Assembly: GCA_946186175.1 (NCBI GenBank)
Contig: CAMHMG010000031.1
Coordinates: 1 to 17,252, forward strand
Direction: 5' to 3'
Length of the DNA stretch: 17,252 bases
Origin: an uncultured Clostridia bacterium
GTDB lineage: Bacteria > Bacillota > Clostridia > Lachnospirales > Lachnospiraceae
Part shown: positions 7,449 through 14,243 of the stretch, in pieces
How the letters are laid out: the number at the start of each line of letters is the position of its first letter
How positions within the stretch are numbered: the first letter of the stretch is position 1
Notes under the pieces: model-generated
The model's input: the letters and a program-made list of their open reading frames with translations, nothing else
What the model was told of the DNA's origin: nothing
Databases searched by the model: none
Program-made: the position numbers and the translations under genes

Positions 7449-8648
7449 TTACAGGTTCAATATATGCCCCATCTTGTCCTGCTTTGTCTTTAGATAAAAT
7501 GCGTCATAAGCGCCAGGCTGCATAATGATCGGAACTCTCTCAACTATGGAAAGTCCATAACCTTCAAGTCCATATACCTTAAGCGGATTGTTCGTCATAA
7601 GGCGTAACTCCTTAATGCCTAAGTCAACCAGAATCTGAGTTCCTATCGTGTAATCTCTTGCATCCTCAGGAAATCCAAGTTCAAGATTAGCCTCAACGGT
7701 ATCTCTTCCCTGATCCTGAAGCTCATAGGCACGTATCTTATTGATAAGACCTATACCTCGACCTTCCTGCCTAAGATATAATAACACTCCTCTGCCCTCT
7801 TTTGCAATCATCTTCATTGCAGCATCATACTGCTGTCCGCAGTCACATCTTGCAGAACCTAATGCATCTCCTGTAAGACATTCAGAATGAACCCTGCACA
7901 GTACCGGTGCTCCATCAGTTATATCACCCTTTACAAGCGCAACATGATGCTCTCCGTTTAGTTTATTGACATATCCGTATATCGTAAATTCACCGTATCT
8001 TGTAGGCATTTTTGCCTTGGCAACACATTCCACAAACACCTCATGTTCCTTGCGGTATTGTACAAGATCCTTGATCGTTCCAATCTTTAAATTATGCTTT
8101 TTTGAAAATTCAAACAGATCATCTTTTCTCGCCATCATGCCGTCATCCTTCATGATCTCACAGCAAAGACCTACCGGTCTAAGTCCCGCAAGCTTCATAT
8201 AATCAACAGTCGCTTCAGTATGTCCCTGTCTCTCGATAACTCCGCCCGGTCTTGCCTCAAGTGGAAACATATGTCCGGGGCGTCTGAAATCCTCGGATTT
8301 GGCTCCATCCTCCACAAATTTTCTAGCCGTTATTCCTCTTTCATAAGCTGATATACCTGTAGTTGTACTCACATGATCTACAGACACTGCAAATGCCGTA
8401 CTGTGATTATCGGTGTTGGTAATACACATCTGAGGTAAATTAAGCTTATCTGTATAACTTGCATCCATAGGCATACAGATAAGACCTTTTGCATAGCTTG
8501 CCATAAAGTTCACATTCTCGGTTGTTGCAAACTCTGCGGCACAGATTACATCTCCTTCATTTTCTCTGTCTTCGTCGTCAAGAAGAACGACACACTTGCC
8601 GGCTTTCAAATCCTCTGCCAGTTCTTCGGGTGTATTAAATTCAGACAT
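7449..8648 (-). CDS. ribBA: Bifunctional DHBP synthase / GTP cyclohydrolase II
   Basis: A two-domain enzyme feeding both branches of riboflavin synthesis. The N-terminal half makes 3,4-dihydroxy-2-butanone 4-phosphate from ribulose 5-phosphate; the C-terminal half opens GTP. Seen: DDEDRENEGD (metal and substrate acidic loop, near residues 24-33), RPGHMFPLEA and HTEATVDY in the RibB half; in the RibA half, the zinc cysteines in HSECLTGDALGSARCDCGQQ and the RQEGRGIGL loop. The Met at 8648 (399 aa) is preferred because AGAGAGGAG (8656-8664) precedes it by 7 nt; the upstream ATG at 8669 has no ribosome binding site. It lies between ribE and ribH on the same strand, as in common Firmicutes clusters. 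Confidence 0.96.
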   Translation of the reverse strand: MSEFNTPEELAEDLKAGKCVVLLDDEDRENEGDVICAAEFATTENVNFMASYAKGLICMPMDASYTDKLNLPQMCITNTDNHSTAFAVSVDHVSTTTGISAYERGITARKFVEDGAKSEDFRRPGHMFPLEARPGGVIERQGHTEATVDYMKLAGLRPVGLCCEIMKDDGMMARKDDLFEFSKKHNLKIGTIKDLVQYRKEHEVFVECVAKAKMPTRYGEFTIYGYVNKLNGEHHVALVKGDITDGAPVLCRVHSECLTGDALGSARCDCGQQYDAAMKMIAKEGRGVLLYLRQEGRGIGLINKIRAYELQDQGRDTVEANLELGFPEDARDYTIGTQILVDLGIKELRLMTNNPLKVYGLEGYGLSIVERVPIIMQPGAYDAFYLKTKQDKMGHILNL

Positions 8649-8755
8649 TGTTATACTCCTCTCTGTCATATAATAATAGGCGTTTGTGAAACTCTATTTT
8701 TTCTCTCTTTCATTAAGTTAAGCAATCGTCTAATATAATAATATATTTTTTTAAC

Positions 8756-8773
8756 GTTGTGCATATACACAAC
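8756..8773. other. Small perfect inverted repeat in the ribE-ribBA spacer
   Basis: GTTGTG (8756-8761) pairs with CACAAC (8768-8773) around CATATA. On the transcribed minus strand it is followed by GTT and an A-rich run, not a U-tract, so a terminator role is unlikely. It may be a processing hairpin or a protein site. Confidence 0.4.
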
Positions 8774-8821
8774 TCATCTACATTATTACGTAACATAGTG
8801 GTTAATAAGAAAATCAGATGC

Positions 8822-8854
8822 TTTACATAAAACCAATCAGTTTACATAAAACCA
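8822..8854. repeat. Short direct duplication at the ribE stop codon
   Basis: TTTACATAAAACCA occurs at 8822-8835 and again at 8841-8854 (19-bp period). The right copy contains the last codons and stop of ribE; the left copy repeats them just after the stop. It looks like a small tandem slippage duplication. Confidence 0.7.
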
Positions 8855-9507
8855 TGTTTTAAAAGGAAATCCTCTGTGATCTGAGAGGAAGATTCCTTAG
8901 CTGGTTTGTCTATACCATCTCCAACTTTAAGAAGCTTCTCGACGTATTTCCCCACAACATCATTTTCCAGATTAACAACATCTCCGACTTTCTTATCAAG
9001 CAGTGTTGTATGTGACCTAGTATGTGGTATAAGAGATACTTTAAAGCATGTATTATCAACATATGCTACAGTCAACGATATACCATCAATGGCTATTGAG
9101 CCCTTCTCGATAATATATCTTAAAAGATTTGCTGGTGTCTTAACAGTAACCCAGACTGCGTTATCTTCTCTTTCGTAGTTTTCTATAACTCCGGTACCAT
9201 CAATATGACCGCTTACAATATGACCGCCAAACCTTCCGTTAGCAGCCATAGCCCTTTCAAGGTTAACATAACTCCCATTCTTCAGATTTCCAAGCGAAGA
9301 TCTTCTAAGTGTCTCTGCCATAACATCCGCAGTAAATTTATTAGATGTTTTTGATGTGACTGTAAGACACACACCATTAACCGCTATAGAATCTCCAATA
9401 TGCATATCCTCAAAAATCTTAGCTCCTTTGATCGTAAGCTTCGATGACTTTGCACCATTTGCAATCGAGGTAATCTCTCCAATCTCTTCTATTATCCCGG
9501 TAAACAT
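8842..9507 (-). CDS. ribE: Riboflavin synthase, alpha subunit
   Basis: A 221-residue riboflavin synthase that dismutates two 6,7-dimethyl-8-ribityllumazine molecules into riboflavin. The two tandem lumazine-binding barrels are visible as repeated motifs: MFTGIIEEIG (1-10), GDSIAVNGVCLTV, MAETLRRSSLG and GGHIVSGHIDGTG in the first half; GSIAIDGISLTV, SLIPHTRSHTTL and LENDVVGKYVEKLL in the second. A C-terminal tail of about 20 residues follows the family core. AAGGAGG (9514-9520) lies six bases before the ATG at 9507. It is the first gene behind the FMN riboswitch, where ribD is often found; no ribD is present in this window. The usual order ribE-ribBA-ribH follows. Confidence 0.97.
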   Translation of the reverse strand: MFTGIIEEIGEITSIANGAKSSKLTIKGAKIFEDMHIGDSIAVNGVCLTVTSKTSNKFTADVMAETLRRSSLGNLKNGSYVNLERAMAANGRFGGHIVSGHIDGTGVIENYEREDNAVWVTVKTPANLLRYIIEKGSIAIDGISLTVAYVDNTCFKVSLIPHTRSHTTLLDKKVGDVVNLENDVVGKYVEKLLKVGDGIDKPAKESSSQITEDFLLKHGFM

Positions 9508-9523
9508 CCGCCACCTCCTTTAT

Positions 9524-9560
9524 AATAAAGAAAAGCCTCAAAGAATTATCTTCAAGGCTT
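9524..9560 (-). terminator. Rho-independent attenuator of the FMN riboswitch
   Basis: On the minus strand a 12-bp hairpin (9533-9560; AAGCCTTGAAGA against TCTTTGAGGCTT with two G-U pairs, TAAT loop) is followed directly by TTTTCTTTATT. It sits between the riboswitch and the ribE ribosome binding site. Its 5' arm (9549-9558) is exactly complementary to the first segment of the riboswitch (9727-9736), the expected antiterminator pairing. Confidence 0.88.
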
Positions 9561-9613
9561 ATACTCACATCAATAAAAGTCATGCATATATGCACACACA
9601 TAATATCAACTAA

Positions 9614-9736
9614 TCTTCTCTCATCCAGACTATACTGTCGGCACCGGAATCACACCGGTTCATACCTTGTGGCTTGCGGGCTCATGAACACAATATTCAA
9701 ACACCGCCGGTGGAGACTTGCACTCCGCCTTGAAGA
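9614..9736 (-). promoter_or_regulatory. FMN riboswitch (RFN element)
   Basis: The minus strand shows the RFN landmarks in order: P1 5' strand TCTTC (9732-9736), AAGGCGGAGTGCAAGTCTCC followed by ACCGGCGGT, GAGCCCGCAAGC, GAACCGGTGTGATTCCGGTG, then CCGACAGTATAGTCTGGATG and AGAGAAGA closing P1 (GAAGA, 9614-9618). It senses flavin mononucleotide and, with the terminator at 9524-9560, should switch off ribE-ribBA-ribH when FMN is plentiful. Confidence 0.97.
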
Positions 9737-9758
9737 AATATTCAATTAAACAAGTGCC

Positions 9759-9787
9759 ATTATAACTCGTTATATACTGTTATGCAA
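9759..9787 (-). promoter_or_regulatory. Sigma-A promoter of the rib operon
   Basis: On the minus strand TTGCAT (9782-9787) and TATAAT (9759-9764) are separated by exactly 17 bp. Transcription would begin near 9752, about 15 nt before the riboswitch P1 stem. Confidence 0.75.
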
Positions 9788-9838
9788 CCCCTGTTTTAAG
9801 AAGCTAAATAACTATTTTATATTTTGCTATATTTATTA

Positions 9839-9867
9839 TTGACAAATTAACATTAAAATGTTATATT
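9839..9867 (+). promoter_or_regulatory. Strong sigma-A promoter of the coiled-coil gene
   Basis: A consensus TTGACA (9839-9844), 17-bp spacer and TATATT (9862-9867) with TGT before it (extended -10). The start would be near 9874, leaving a leader of about 24 nt. It is divergent from the rib promoter. Confidence 0.78.
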
Positions 9868-9897
9868 AACTTTACCAAATGCAAAGGAAGTGATTTT

Positions 9898-10233
9898 ATG
9901 AGTTTGACAAAAAGTGACTTGGACGCTATAAGTGTTATAATAAAAACAGAAATATCCCCTGTCAATAATAGGCTTGACAGCCTCGAAGGCAGATTTGACA
10001 ATCTTGAAAACAGATTTGACAATCTTGAAAACAGATTTGACAATCTTGAACTTAAAGTAGACAAACTTGAAGCCGATGTATCTTCTTTGAAATCCGGCCA
10101 GAAACAGATTAGAAGAGATATCAAGCGTCTTAATGATAAAGTGGACGCAACCTATGATCTTGCATTAGATGCGTGGGGAACCAGCACTGAGAACAGAACA
10201 TGGATCGATGAACAGGAGCAGGCCAAAGCATAG
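9898..10233 (+). CDS. Small coiled-coil protein with tandem heptad repeats
   Basis: A 111-residue hydrophilic protein with no signal peptide or membrane segment, probably cytoplasmic. About residues 22-88 form a continuous predicted coiled coil. Three consecutive RFDNLE-x heptads (32-51) are encoded by near-identical 21-bp repeats, followed by more divergent heptads (KVDKLEA, DVSSLKS, DIKRLND). The C-terminal tail, with TYDLALDAWGTSTENRTW, is not repetitive and may be the functional signature. No catalytic motif is recognised and I do not know the function. GGAAG (9886-9890) lies seven bases before the ATG. It has its own consensus promoter and a strong terminator, so it is an independent and probably well expressed unit between the rib and gal loci. 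Confidence 0.85.
   Translation: MSLTKSDLDAISVIIKTEISPVNNRLDSLEGRFDNLENRFDNLENRFDNLELKVDKLEADVSSLKSGQKQIRRDIKRLNDKVDATYDLALDAWGTSTENRTWIDEQEQAKA
9991..10050 (+). repeat. 21-bp tandem repeat within the coiled-coil gene (2.9 copies)
   Basis: AGATTTGACAATCTTGAAAA plus C is repeated exactly at 9991-10011 and 10012-10032, with 18 of 21 bases again at 10033-10050. Each unit encodes one heptad (RFDNLEN), so copy number can change without a frameshift. Confidence 0.95.
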
Positions 10234-10284
10234 ATACATAATACAATCTGATATTAATTTATAATGTTATCTTTCAATACAAAT

Positions 10285-10319
10285 ACAGCCCCAAATCGAA
10301 TATATCGATTTGGGGCTGT
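10285..10319 (+). terminator. Terminator hairpin after the coiled-coil gene
   Basis: A perfect 15-bp stem, ACAGCCCCAAATCGA pairing with its complement around ATATA, followed by TTAATAATTATT. The symmetric stem lies between convergent genes and may also stop leftward galE transcripts, although the T-tract is weak on both sides. Confidence 0.8.
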
Positions 10320-10464
10320 TAATAATTATTCACCAATTAATTGTTTCTTTTGTTTTTCTTATACTGAATATATTTTTATATACTTTTATTGTAATAACAG
10401 AGTTTATTGAATATGGGGGATTTGTATTGCCAACCTCTGCTCATCATTATAGGTTAATACACCA

Positions 10465-11481
10465 TTAATCATTATATCCGTTAGGATTCATGCTCTGCCA
10501 CTTCCAAGAATCAGCACACATCTCCTCGATTCCATACTGTGCCTCCCAGCCAAGTTCTTTCTTAGCAAGTGATGCATCTGCATAGCAGGTAGCTATATCA
10601 CCCGGACGACGAGGCTTGATCTGATAAGGAACCTCATGTCCGCAAGCCTTAGAAAATGCCTTAATAACATCAAGCACACTGTATCCGTTACCGGTTCCCA
10701 AGTTATAAATCTTAACTCCCGGATTCTCCTTAATCTTATCAATCGCCTTAACATGTCCATTTGCAAGATCAACAACATGAATATAATCACGCACTCCGGT
10801 TCCGTCCGGTGTGTCATAATCATTACCAAACACTCCAACGCATTCAAGCTTTCCGATTGCAACCTGTGCAACATACGGAAGAAGATTGTTAGGTATTCCC
10901 TTAGGATCCTCGCCGATCATACCACTCTTATGTGCTCCGATAGGATTGAAATAACGAAGAAGAATAACATTCCACTCTTCATCTGCAGTATGAAGATCCG
11001 ACAGAATCTGCTCAAGCATACTCTTAGTCCATCCATAAGGATTAGTAGGTGTTCCTTTTGGGCACTCCTCAGTAATAGGAACAAATGCAGGATCACCATA
11101 TACTGTTGCCGAAGATGAGAAAATGATATTCTTGCATCCGTGATTTCTCATTGCCTCAACAAGTGTAAGTGTTCCCTGAATATTATTCTTGTAATATTCA
11201 AGCGGCTTTGCAACAGACTCTCCAACTGCCTTAAGTCCGGCAAAATGTATAACGCAGTCAATCTTCTCTTTTGAAAATAGGTTCTCCATTGCATCAGCAT
11301 CCAACATATCATTCTCGTAAAATGTTACATTCTTTCCTGTTATCTCCTCAATTCTGTCAACTGCCTTTTTGCTTGAATTATAGAGATTGTCAAGTATTAC
11401 AACCTCATAGCCTGCATTTAACAACTCAACGCATGTGTGGCTTCCTATATATCCTGCGCCACCTGTTACCAATATTCTCAT
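10465..11481 (-). CDS. galE: UDP-glucose 4-epimerase
   Basis: A 338-residue NAD-dependent short-chain dehydrogenase/reductase that interconverts UDP-galactose and UDP-glucose in the Leloir pathway. Seen: Rossmann motif TGGAGYIGS (6-14), the FSSSATVYGD block (121-130) with S124, and the catalytic Y149-x-x-x-K153 in NPYGWTKSM, all in the same numbering as the E. coli enzyme. The length is full. AGGAGG (11490-11495) lies eight bases before the ATG at 11481. It is 149 bp downstream of galR on the same strand, and that spacer has no clear terminator, so transcription from the galR promoter is plausible. It also supplies UDP-galactose for cell-surface polysaccharides. Confidence 0.97.
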   Translation of the reverse strand: MRILVTGGAGYIGSHTCVELLNAGYEVVILDNLYNSSKKAVDRIEEITGKNVTFYENDMLDADAMENLFSKEKIDCVIHFAGLKAVGESVAKPLEYYKNNIQGTLTLVEAMRNHGCKNIIFSSSATVYGDPAFVPITEECPKGTPTNPYGWTKSMLEQILSDLHTADEEWNVILLRYFNPIGAHKSGMIGEDPKGIPNNLLPYVAQVAIGKLECVGVFGNDYDTPDGTGVRDYIHVVDLANGHVKAIDKIKENPGVKIYNLGTGNGYSVLDVIKAFSKACGHEVPYQIKPRRPGDIATCYADASLAKKELGWEAQYGIEEMCADSWKWQSMNPNGYND

Positions 11482-11630
11482 TCTAAAATCCTCCTGTTTT
11501 TTATTTACTATGAACCTTATTGCTGTTCTGTCTTGTTCAAGAATGTTTCTTTCGTTCTTGTTTCGGAATGCACGTAATCTTTATTGACATCTTCTAATGC
11601 GCATTCCTGTAATCAGCATGAGGCTTATTA

Positions 11631-12629
11631 TCATCCCTTAGCCTGTCCGCACGATTCCCGGATCACCAGTCTGCATGGTATCTTAATCTTAAGCGGAGTC
11701 TCAATGTTTAAATTAGTCATTCCATAGAGAAGGTTTGCACCATGCTGACCCATATCATATGACGGGGCATCGATTGTTGTTAGTGACGGTGATGTAAACT
11801 CACTTATCTCATCATTATTAAACCCAACTACAGATATATCACCGGGTATCTTATAACCTGCTTCCTTAATCGCTTTCATAACTCCGAATGCGATTGCATC
11901 CGACGCTGCAAATATCGCAGTAGGCAATGTCTTACAACCCAACAGTTTTTTACACAATTCATATCCTGAGGTTGTACTAAAGGAATTCTCTAACATATAC
12001 TCTTTCTTATATCTGTTGTGCTCCTTCATATATCTTATATAGGTTTCTCTTCGTTCGTCATATATCGGTTCTGTATCATTAATATACTCTTTCCCGCCGA
12101 TATAGGCAATCCTTTCATGTCCAAGACTTGTAAGATAGTCAAGAGCACGTCTGACTCCACAACGAAAATCCATTGTTATCGAAGTGATATTATAATCCTC
12201 TCGTGGCATATCAAGAAATACTACATTATTATTCATGAGCTTAAAGTCCTCAATATACTCCTCAGAGAATTTGCCAATGCAGACTATTCCATCAACTCCT
12301 GCAAGATTCTCCTTATAATCATTATCTGTACGAAAAACTCTAATAACATTAAATGAATGTGCCAGACAATAGTCCTCAACTCCTTTTCTAACCATAAGAT
12401 AATAACTATCCCTCATCTCGTCTTCTGCTGAAAACCACTGTACAATTCCCATTGTAAATGCTGCTTTTGAAACTGAACGCTTCTTTTCATACTTTAATTC
12501 TCTGGCCGCTTCTATAACACGCTTCTTGGTTTCAGTTGTTGCCGATAGACCAGGATCATCATTGAGTATTCTTGATACCGCTGCCGGCGAAACTCCGGCA
12601 AGTTTTGCGACATCTTTAATAGTAGCCAT
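11631..12629 (-). CDS. galR: LacI-family transcriptional regulator, probable galactose repressor
   Basis: A 332-residue LacI/GalR regulator. The N-terminal helix-turn-helix and hinge are clear (ATIKDVAKLAGVSPAAVSRI, residues 2-21, then LNDDPGLSATTETKKRV). The rest is a periplasmic-binding-protein-like effector domain with FAASDAIAFGVMKAI and ISVVGFNNDE followed by SPSLTTIDAP, typical of the family. The role as GalR is inferred from its place between galE and the divergent galK-galT; the sugar effector is not visible in the sequence. AGAGG lies seven bases before the ATG at 12629. Its own promoter (12677-12705) faces away from galK across a region holding a duplicated operator-like motif. Confidence 0.92.
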   Translation of the reverse strand: MATIKDVAKLAGVSPAAVSRILNDDPGLSATTETKKRVIEAARELKYEKKRSVSKAAFTMGIVQWFSAEDEMRDSYYLMVRKGVEDYCLAHSFNVIRVFRTDNDYKENLAGVDGIVCIGKFSEEYIEDFKLMNNNVVFLDMPREDYNITSITMDFRCGVRRALDYLTSLGHERIAYIGGKEYINDTEPIYDERRETYIRYMKEHNRYKKEYMLENSFSTTSGYELCKKLLGCKTLPTAIFAASDAIAFGVMKAIKEAGYKIPGDISVVGFNNDEISEFTSPSLTTIDAPSYDMGQHGANLLYGMTNLNIETPLKIKIPCRLVIRESCGQAKG

Positions 12630-12676
12630 AAATCTACCTCTTTCTGTAATATCCTATTTAATTGTAACTATCGGGT

Positions 12677-12705
12677 AGTATAACATGGTCACAGGTAAAT
12701 ATCAA
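12677..12705 (-). promoter_or_regulatory. galR promoter
   Basis: On the minus strand TTGATA (12700-12705), 17 bp, then TATACT (12677-12682) with TGT directly before it. The start would be near 12670, about 40 nt before galR. Confidence 0.72.
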
Positions 12706-12720
12706 CCCATTTGCAAAAAT

Positions 12721-12753
12721 ATTTTACTAAATCTTATTGACATTTTACTAAAT
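12721..12753. promoter_or_regulatory. Duplicated operator-like motif in the galR-galK divergent region
   Basis: ATTTTACTAAAT occurs at 12721-12732 and 12742-12753, exactly 21 bp apart (two helical turns). Each contains the near-palindrome TTTA-C-TAAA. The first lies between the two divergent -35 boxes and the second starts at the last base of the galK -35 and runs into its spacer, the position expected for LacI-family repressor sites. Binding by GalR is inferred. Confidence 0.6.
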
Positions 12754-12765
12754 TCATGTTATTAT
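12737..12765 (+). promoter_or_regulatory. galK-galT promoter
   Basis: A consensus TTGACA (12737-12742), 17-bp spacer, TATTAT (12760-12765) with TGT before it. The start would be near 12772, giving a leader of about 85 nt that carries a hairpin. The second operator-like motif overlaps this promoter. Confidence 0.78.
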
Positions 12766-12808
12766 TGCAACAGTAAGATTTTTGATGTTTTACATATATT
12801 ACGATATG

Positions 12809-12833
12809 GGTGTCAAAAGTACCTTTTGCCACC
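12809..12833 (+). other. Hairpin in the galK leader
   Basis: GGTGTCAAAAG and CTTTTGCCACC pair over 10 of 11 positions (one T/C mismatch) around a TAC loop, ending 12 nt before the galK ribosome binding site. No T-tract follows, so it is not a terminator. It could be an mRNA stabiliser, a protein-binding site on DNA or RNA, or a dispersed palindrome. Confidence 0.6.
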
Positions 12834-12857
12834 TAATGATATACGAGGAGGTTACTT

Positions 12858-14138
12858 ATGGAGAGAATTGAATCATTTATCAAACGATTAGAAAGTCATG
12901 AGATTACAGAGCGTCTACAGGATATTTACATTGACAAAGCTTCTATTGAAAATCAGAAATCCAGATACATCGATGCGTTACATGAATTTGGGAAACTCTT
13001 TGGCGATGAGGCAGAAGCCATATTCTCAGCTCCCGGTCGAAGTGAGATTGGCGGCAACCACACAGACCACCAGCACGGGGAAGTGTTAGCCGCTTCGATC
13101 AATGATGATGCTATAGCCGTTGTATCTAAGACTGACAGTAATGAAGTCAACATTTTATCAAAAGGCTATGACATGATAACCATTTCTCTTGATGATCTGA
13201 CAAAGAAAGAGGATGAAGAAGGAACAACACAAGCGCTTATTCGCGGCGTAATTTCGAAGGTTAAGGAGAACGGATATAAGATAGGCGGCTTTAATGCCTA
13301 CGTTACAAGCAATGTGTTATCCGGTTCAGGACTCTCCTCATCCGCGGCATTTGAGACACTTATCGGTACTATTCTGTCAGGACTATACAATGATATGTCA
13401 ATCTCGGACATCGAGATCGCGATCATCGGTCAATATGCTGAGAATGTATATTTTGGTAAACCATGCGGTCTTATGGATCAGATGGCATGTTCTGTCGGAA
13501 GTCTATGCCATATAGATTTTGCAGATCCTAATGACCCGGTTGTTGAGAAGATCACCTTTGATCTTGACGGTGCTGGATACAGCTTATGTATTACAGATAC
13601 CAAGGGCTCTCATGCAGATCTGACTCCTGACTACGCTGCTGTTCCCGCTGAGATGAAATCAGTAGCAGCTTGCTTTGACAAAGAAGTCCTCAACGAGGTT
13701 TCTGAAGAGGATGTAATATCTCACGCCTCATACATTCGTGAAAAATGTGGTGACCGGGCATTCTTACGTGCAATACATTTCTACGAAGAGAATAAACGTG
13801 TAAGAAAAGAAGTTCAGGCACTAAATGATAATGATATAGATACATTTTTAACTACGGTCAAAAAATCCGGTGATTCATCTTATAAATATCTTCAAAATGT
13901 ATATACTACTCATCATGTCGATCAGCAGAATATGTCTATAGGTCTTATGATAGGTGAGATGGTCTTAGGCAGTAACGGTGTCACAAGAGTTCACGGCGGT
14001 GGTTTTGCAGGAACGATCCAGGCTTTTGTTAAAAATGAGACCGTCAAAGATTATAAAGCTAAAATGGATGAGATTTTTGGTGAGGGTTCATGCAACGTGT
14101 TGAAGATAAGGAAGTATGGCGGCATCAAAGTTATGTAA
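12858..14138 (+). CDS. galK: Galactokinase, GHMP family
   Basis: A 426-residue GHMP kinase that phosphorylates galactose at C1 with ATP. Seen: the substrate motif APGRSEIGGNHTDHQHG (58-74), the ATP loop GSGLSSSAA (156-164), the catalytic Asp in CGLMDQMA (D207), and motif 3 HGGGFAGT (379-386). The canonical signature is GRxNLIGEHTDY; here the Glu that contacts galactose in known enzymes aligns with N67, and the adjacent residues also differ, so this is a divergent subgroup. The N-terminus is about 30-40 residues longer before the signature than in E. coli GalK. AGGAGG (12846-12851) is six bases before the ATG. It is followed by galT after 105 bp and divergent from galR-galE, which supports the galactose role. 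Confidence 0.92.
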   Translation: MERIESFIKRLESHEITERLQDIYIDKASIENQKSRYIDALHEFGKLFGDEAEAIFSAPGRSEIGGNHTDHQHGEVLAASINDDAIAVVSKTDSNEVNILSKGYDMITISLDDLTKKEDEEGTTQALIRGVISKVKENGYKIGGFNAYVTSNVLSGSGLSSSAAFETLIGTILSGLYNDMSISDIEIAIIGQYAENVYFGKPCGLMDQMACSVGSLCHIDFADPNDPVVEKITFDLDGAGYSLCITDTKGSHADLTPDYAAVPAEMKSVAACFDKEVLNEVSEEDVISHASYIREKCGDRAFLRAIHFYEENKRVRKEVQALNDNDIDTFLTTVKKSGDSSYKYLQNVYTTHHVDQQNMSIGLMIGEMVLGSNGVTRVHGGGFAGTIQAFVKNETVKDYKAKMDEIFGEGSCNVLKIRKYGGIKVM

Positions 14139-14243
14139 ACCTCGCAAAGGCAATCAGGCAAATGTGATTCACAACATAACAGAAAATCGTCATTAAACAG
14201 ATAATGTATATTAATAATAGATTATTGTATTGGAGGGAATGCC

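Noticed and set aside
3331..8783. CACAACTCAT-n-TACA shared at 3331-3345 and 8768-8782
   Set aside because: A 15-mer with one mismatch is expected several times by chance in a 17-kb AT-rich window, and the two sites share no consistent position relative to genes.
9991..10050. Short regular repeats that might suggest a CRISPR array
   Set aside because: The 21-bp units are directly adjacent without spacers and encode in-frame heptads of a coiled coil.
9861..10124. 87-codon minus-strand frame with SSRLSNLFSRLSNL repeats
   Set aside because: It is the antisense reading of the 21-bp repeats in the coiled-coil gene; it has no ribosome binding site or promoter, and the plus-strand gene has both.
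10636..11118. 160-codon plus-strand frame
   Set aside because: It lies wholly antisense to galE, whose motifs are intact, and its translation matches no family I recognise.
11538..11607. Inverted repeats in the galR-galE spacer (CAAGAA/TTCTTG and GGAATGC/GCATTCC)
   Set aside because: The loops are 11 and 29 nt, the stems only 6-7 bp, and no T-tract follows on the minus strand; I cannot support a terminator or operator.
12685..12891. 68-codon plus-strand frame upstream of galK
   Set aside because: It runs through the galK promoter and operator-like motifs and overlaps the galK start in another frame; it is Tyr/Leu-rich with no ribosome binding site.
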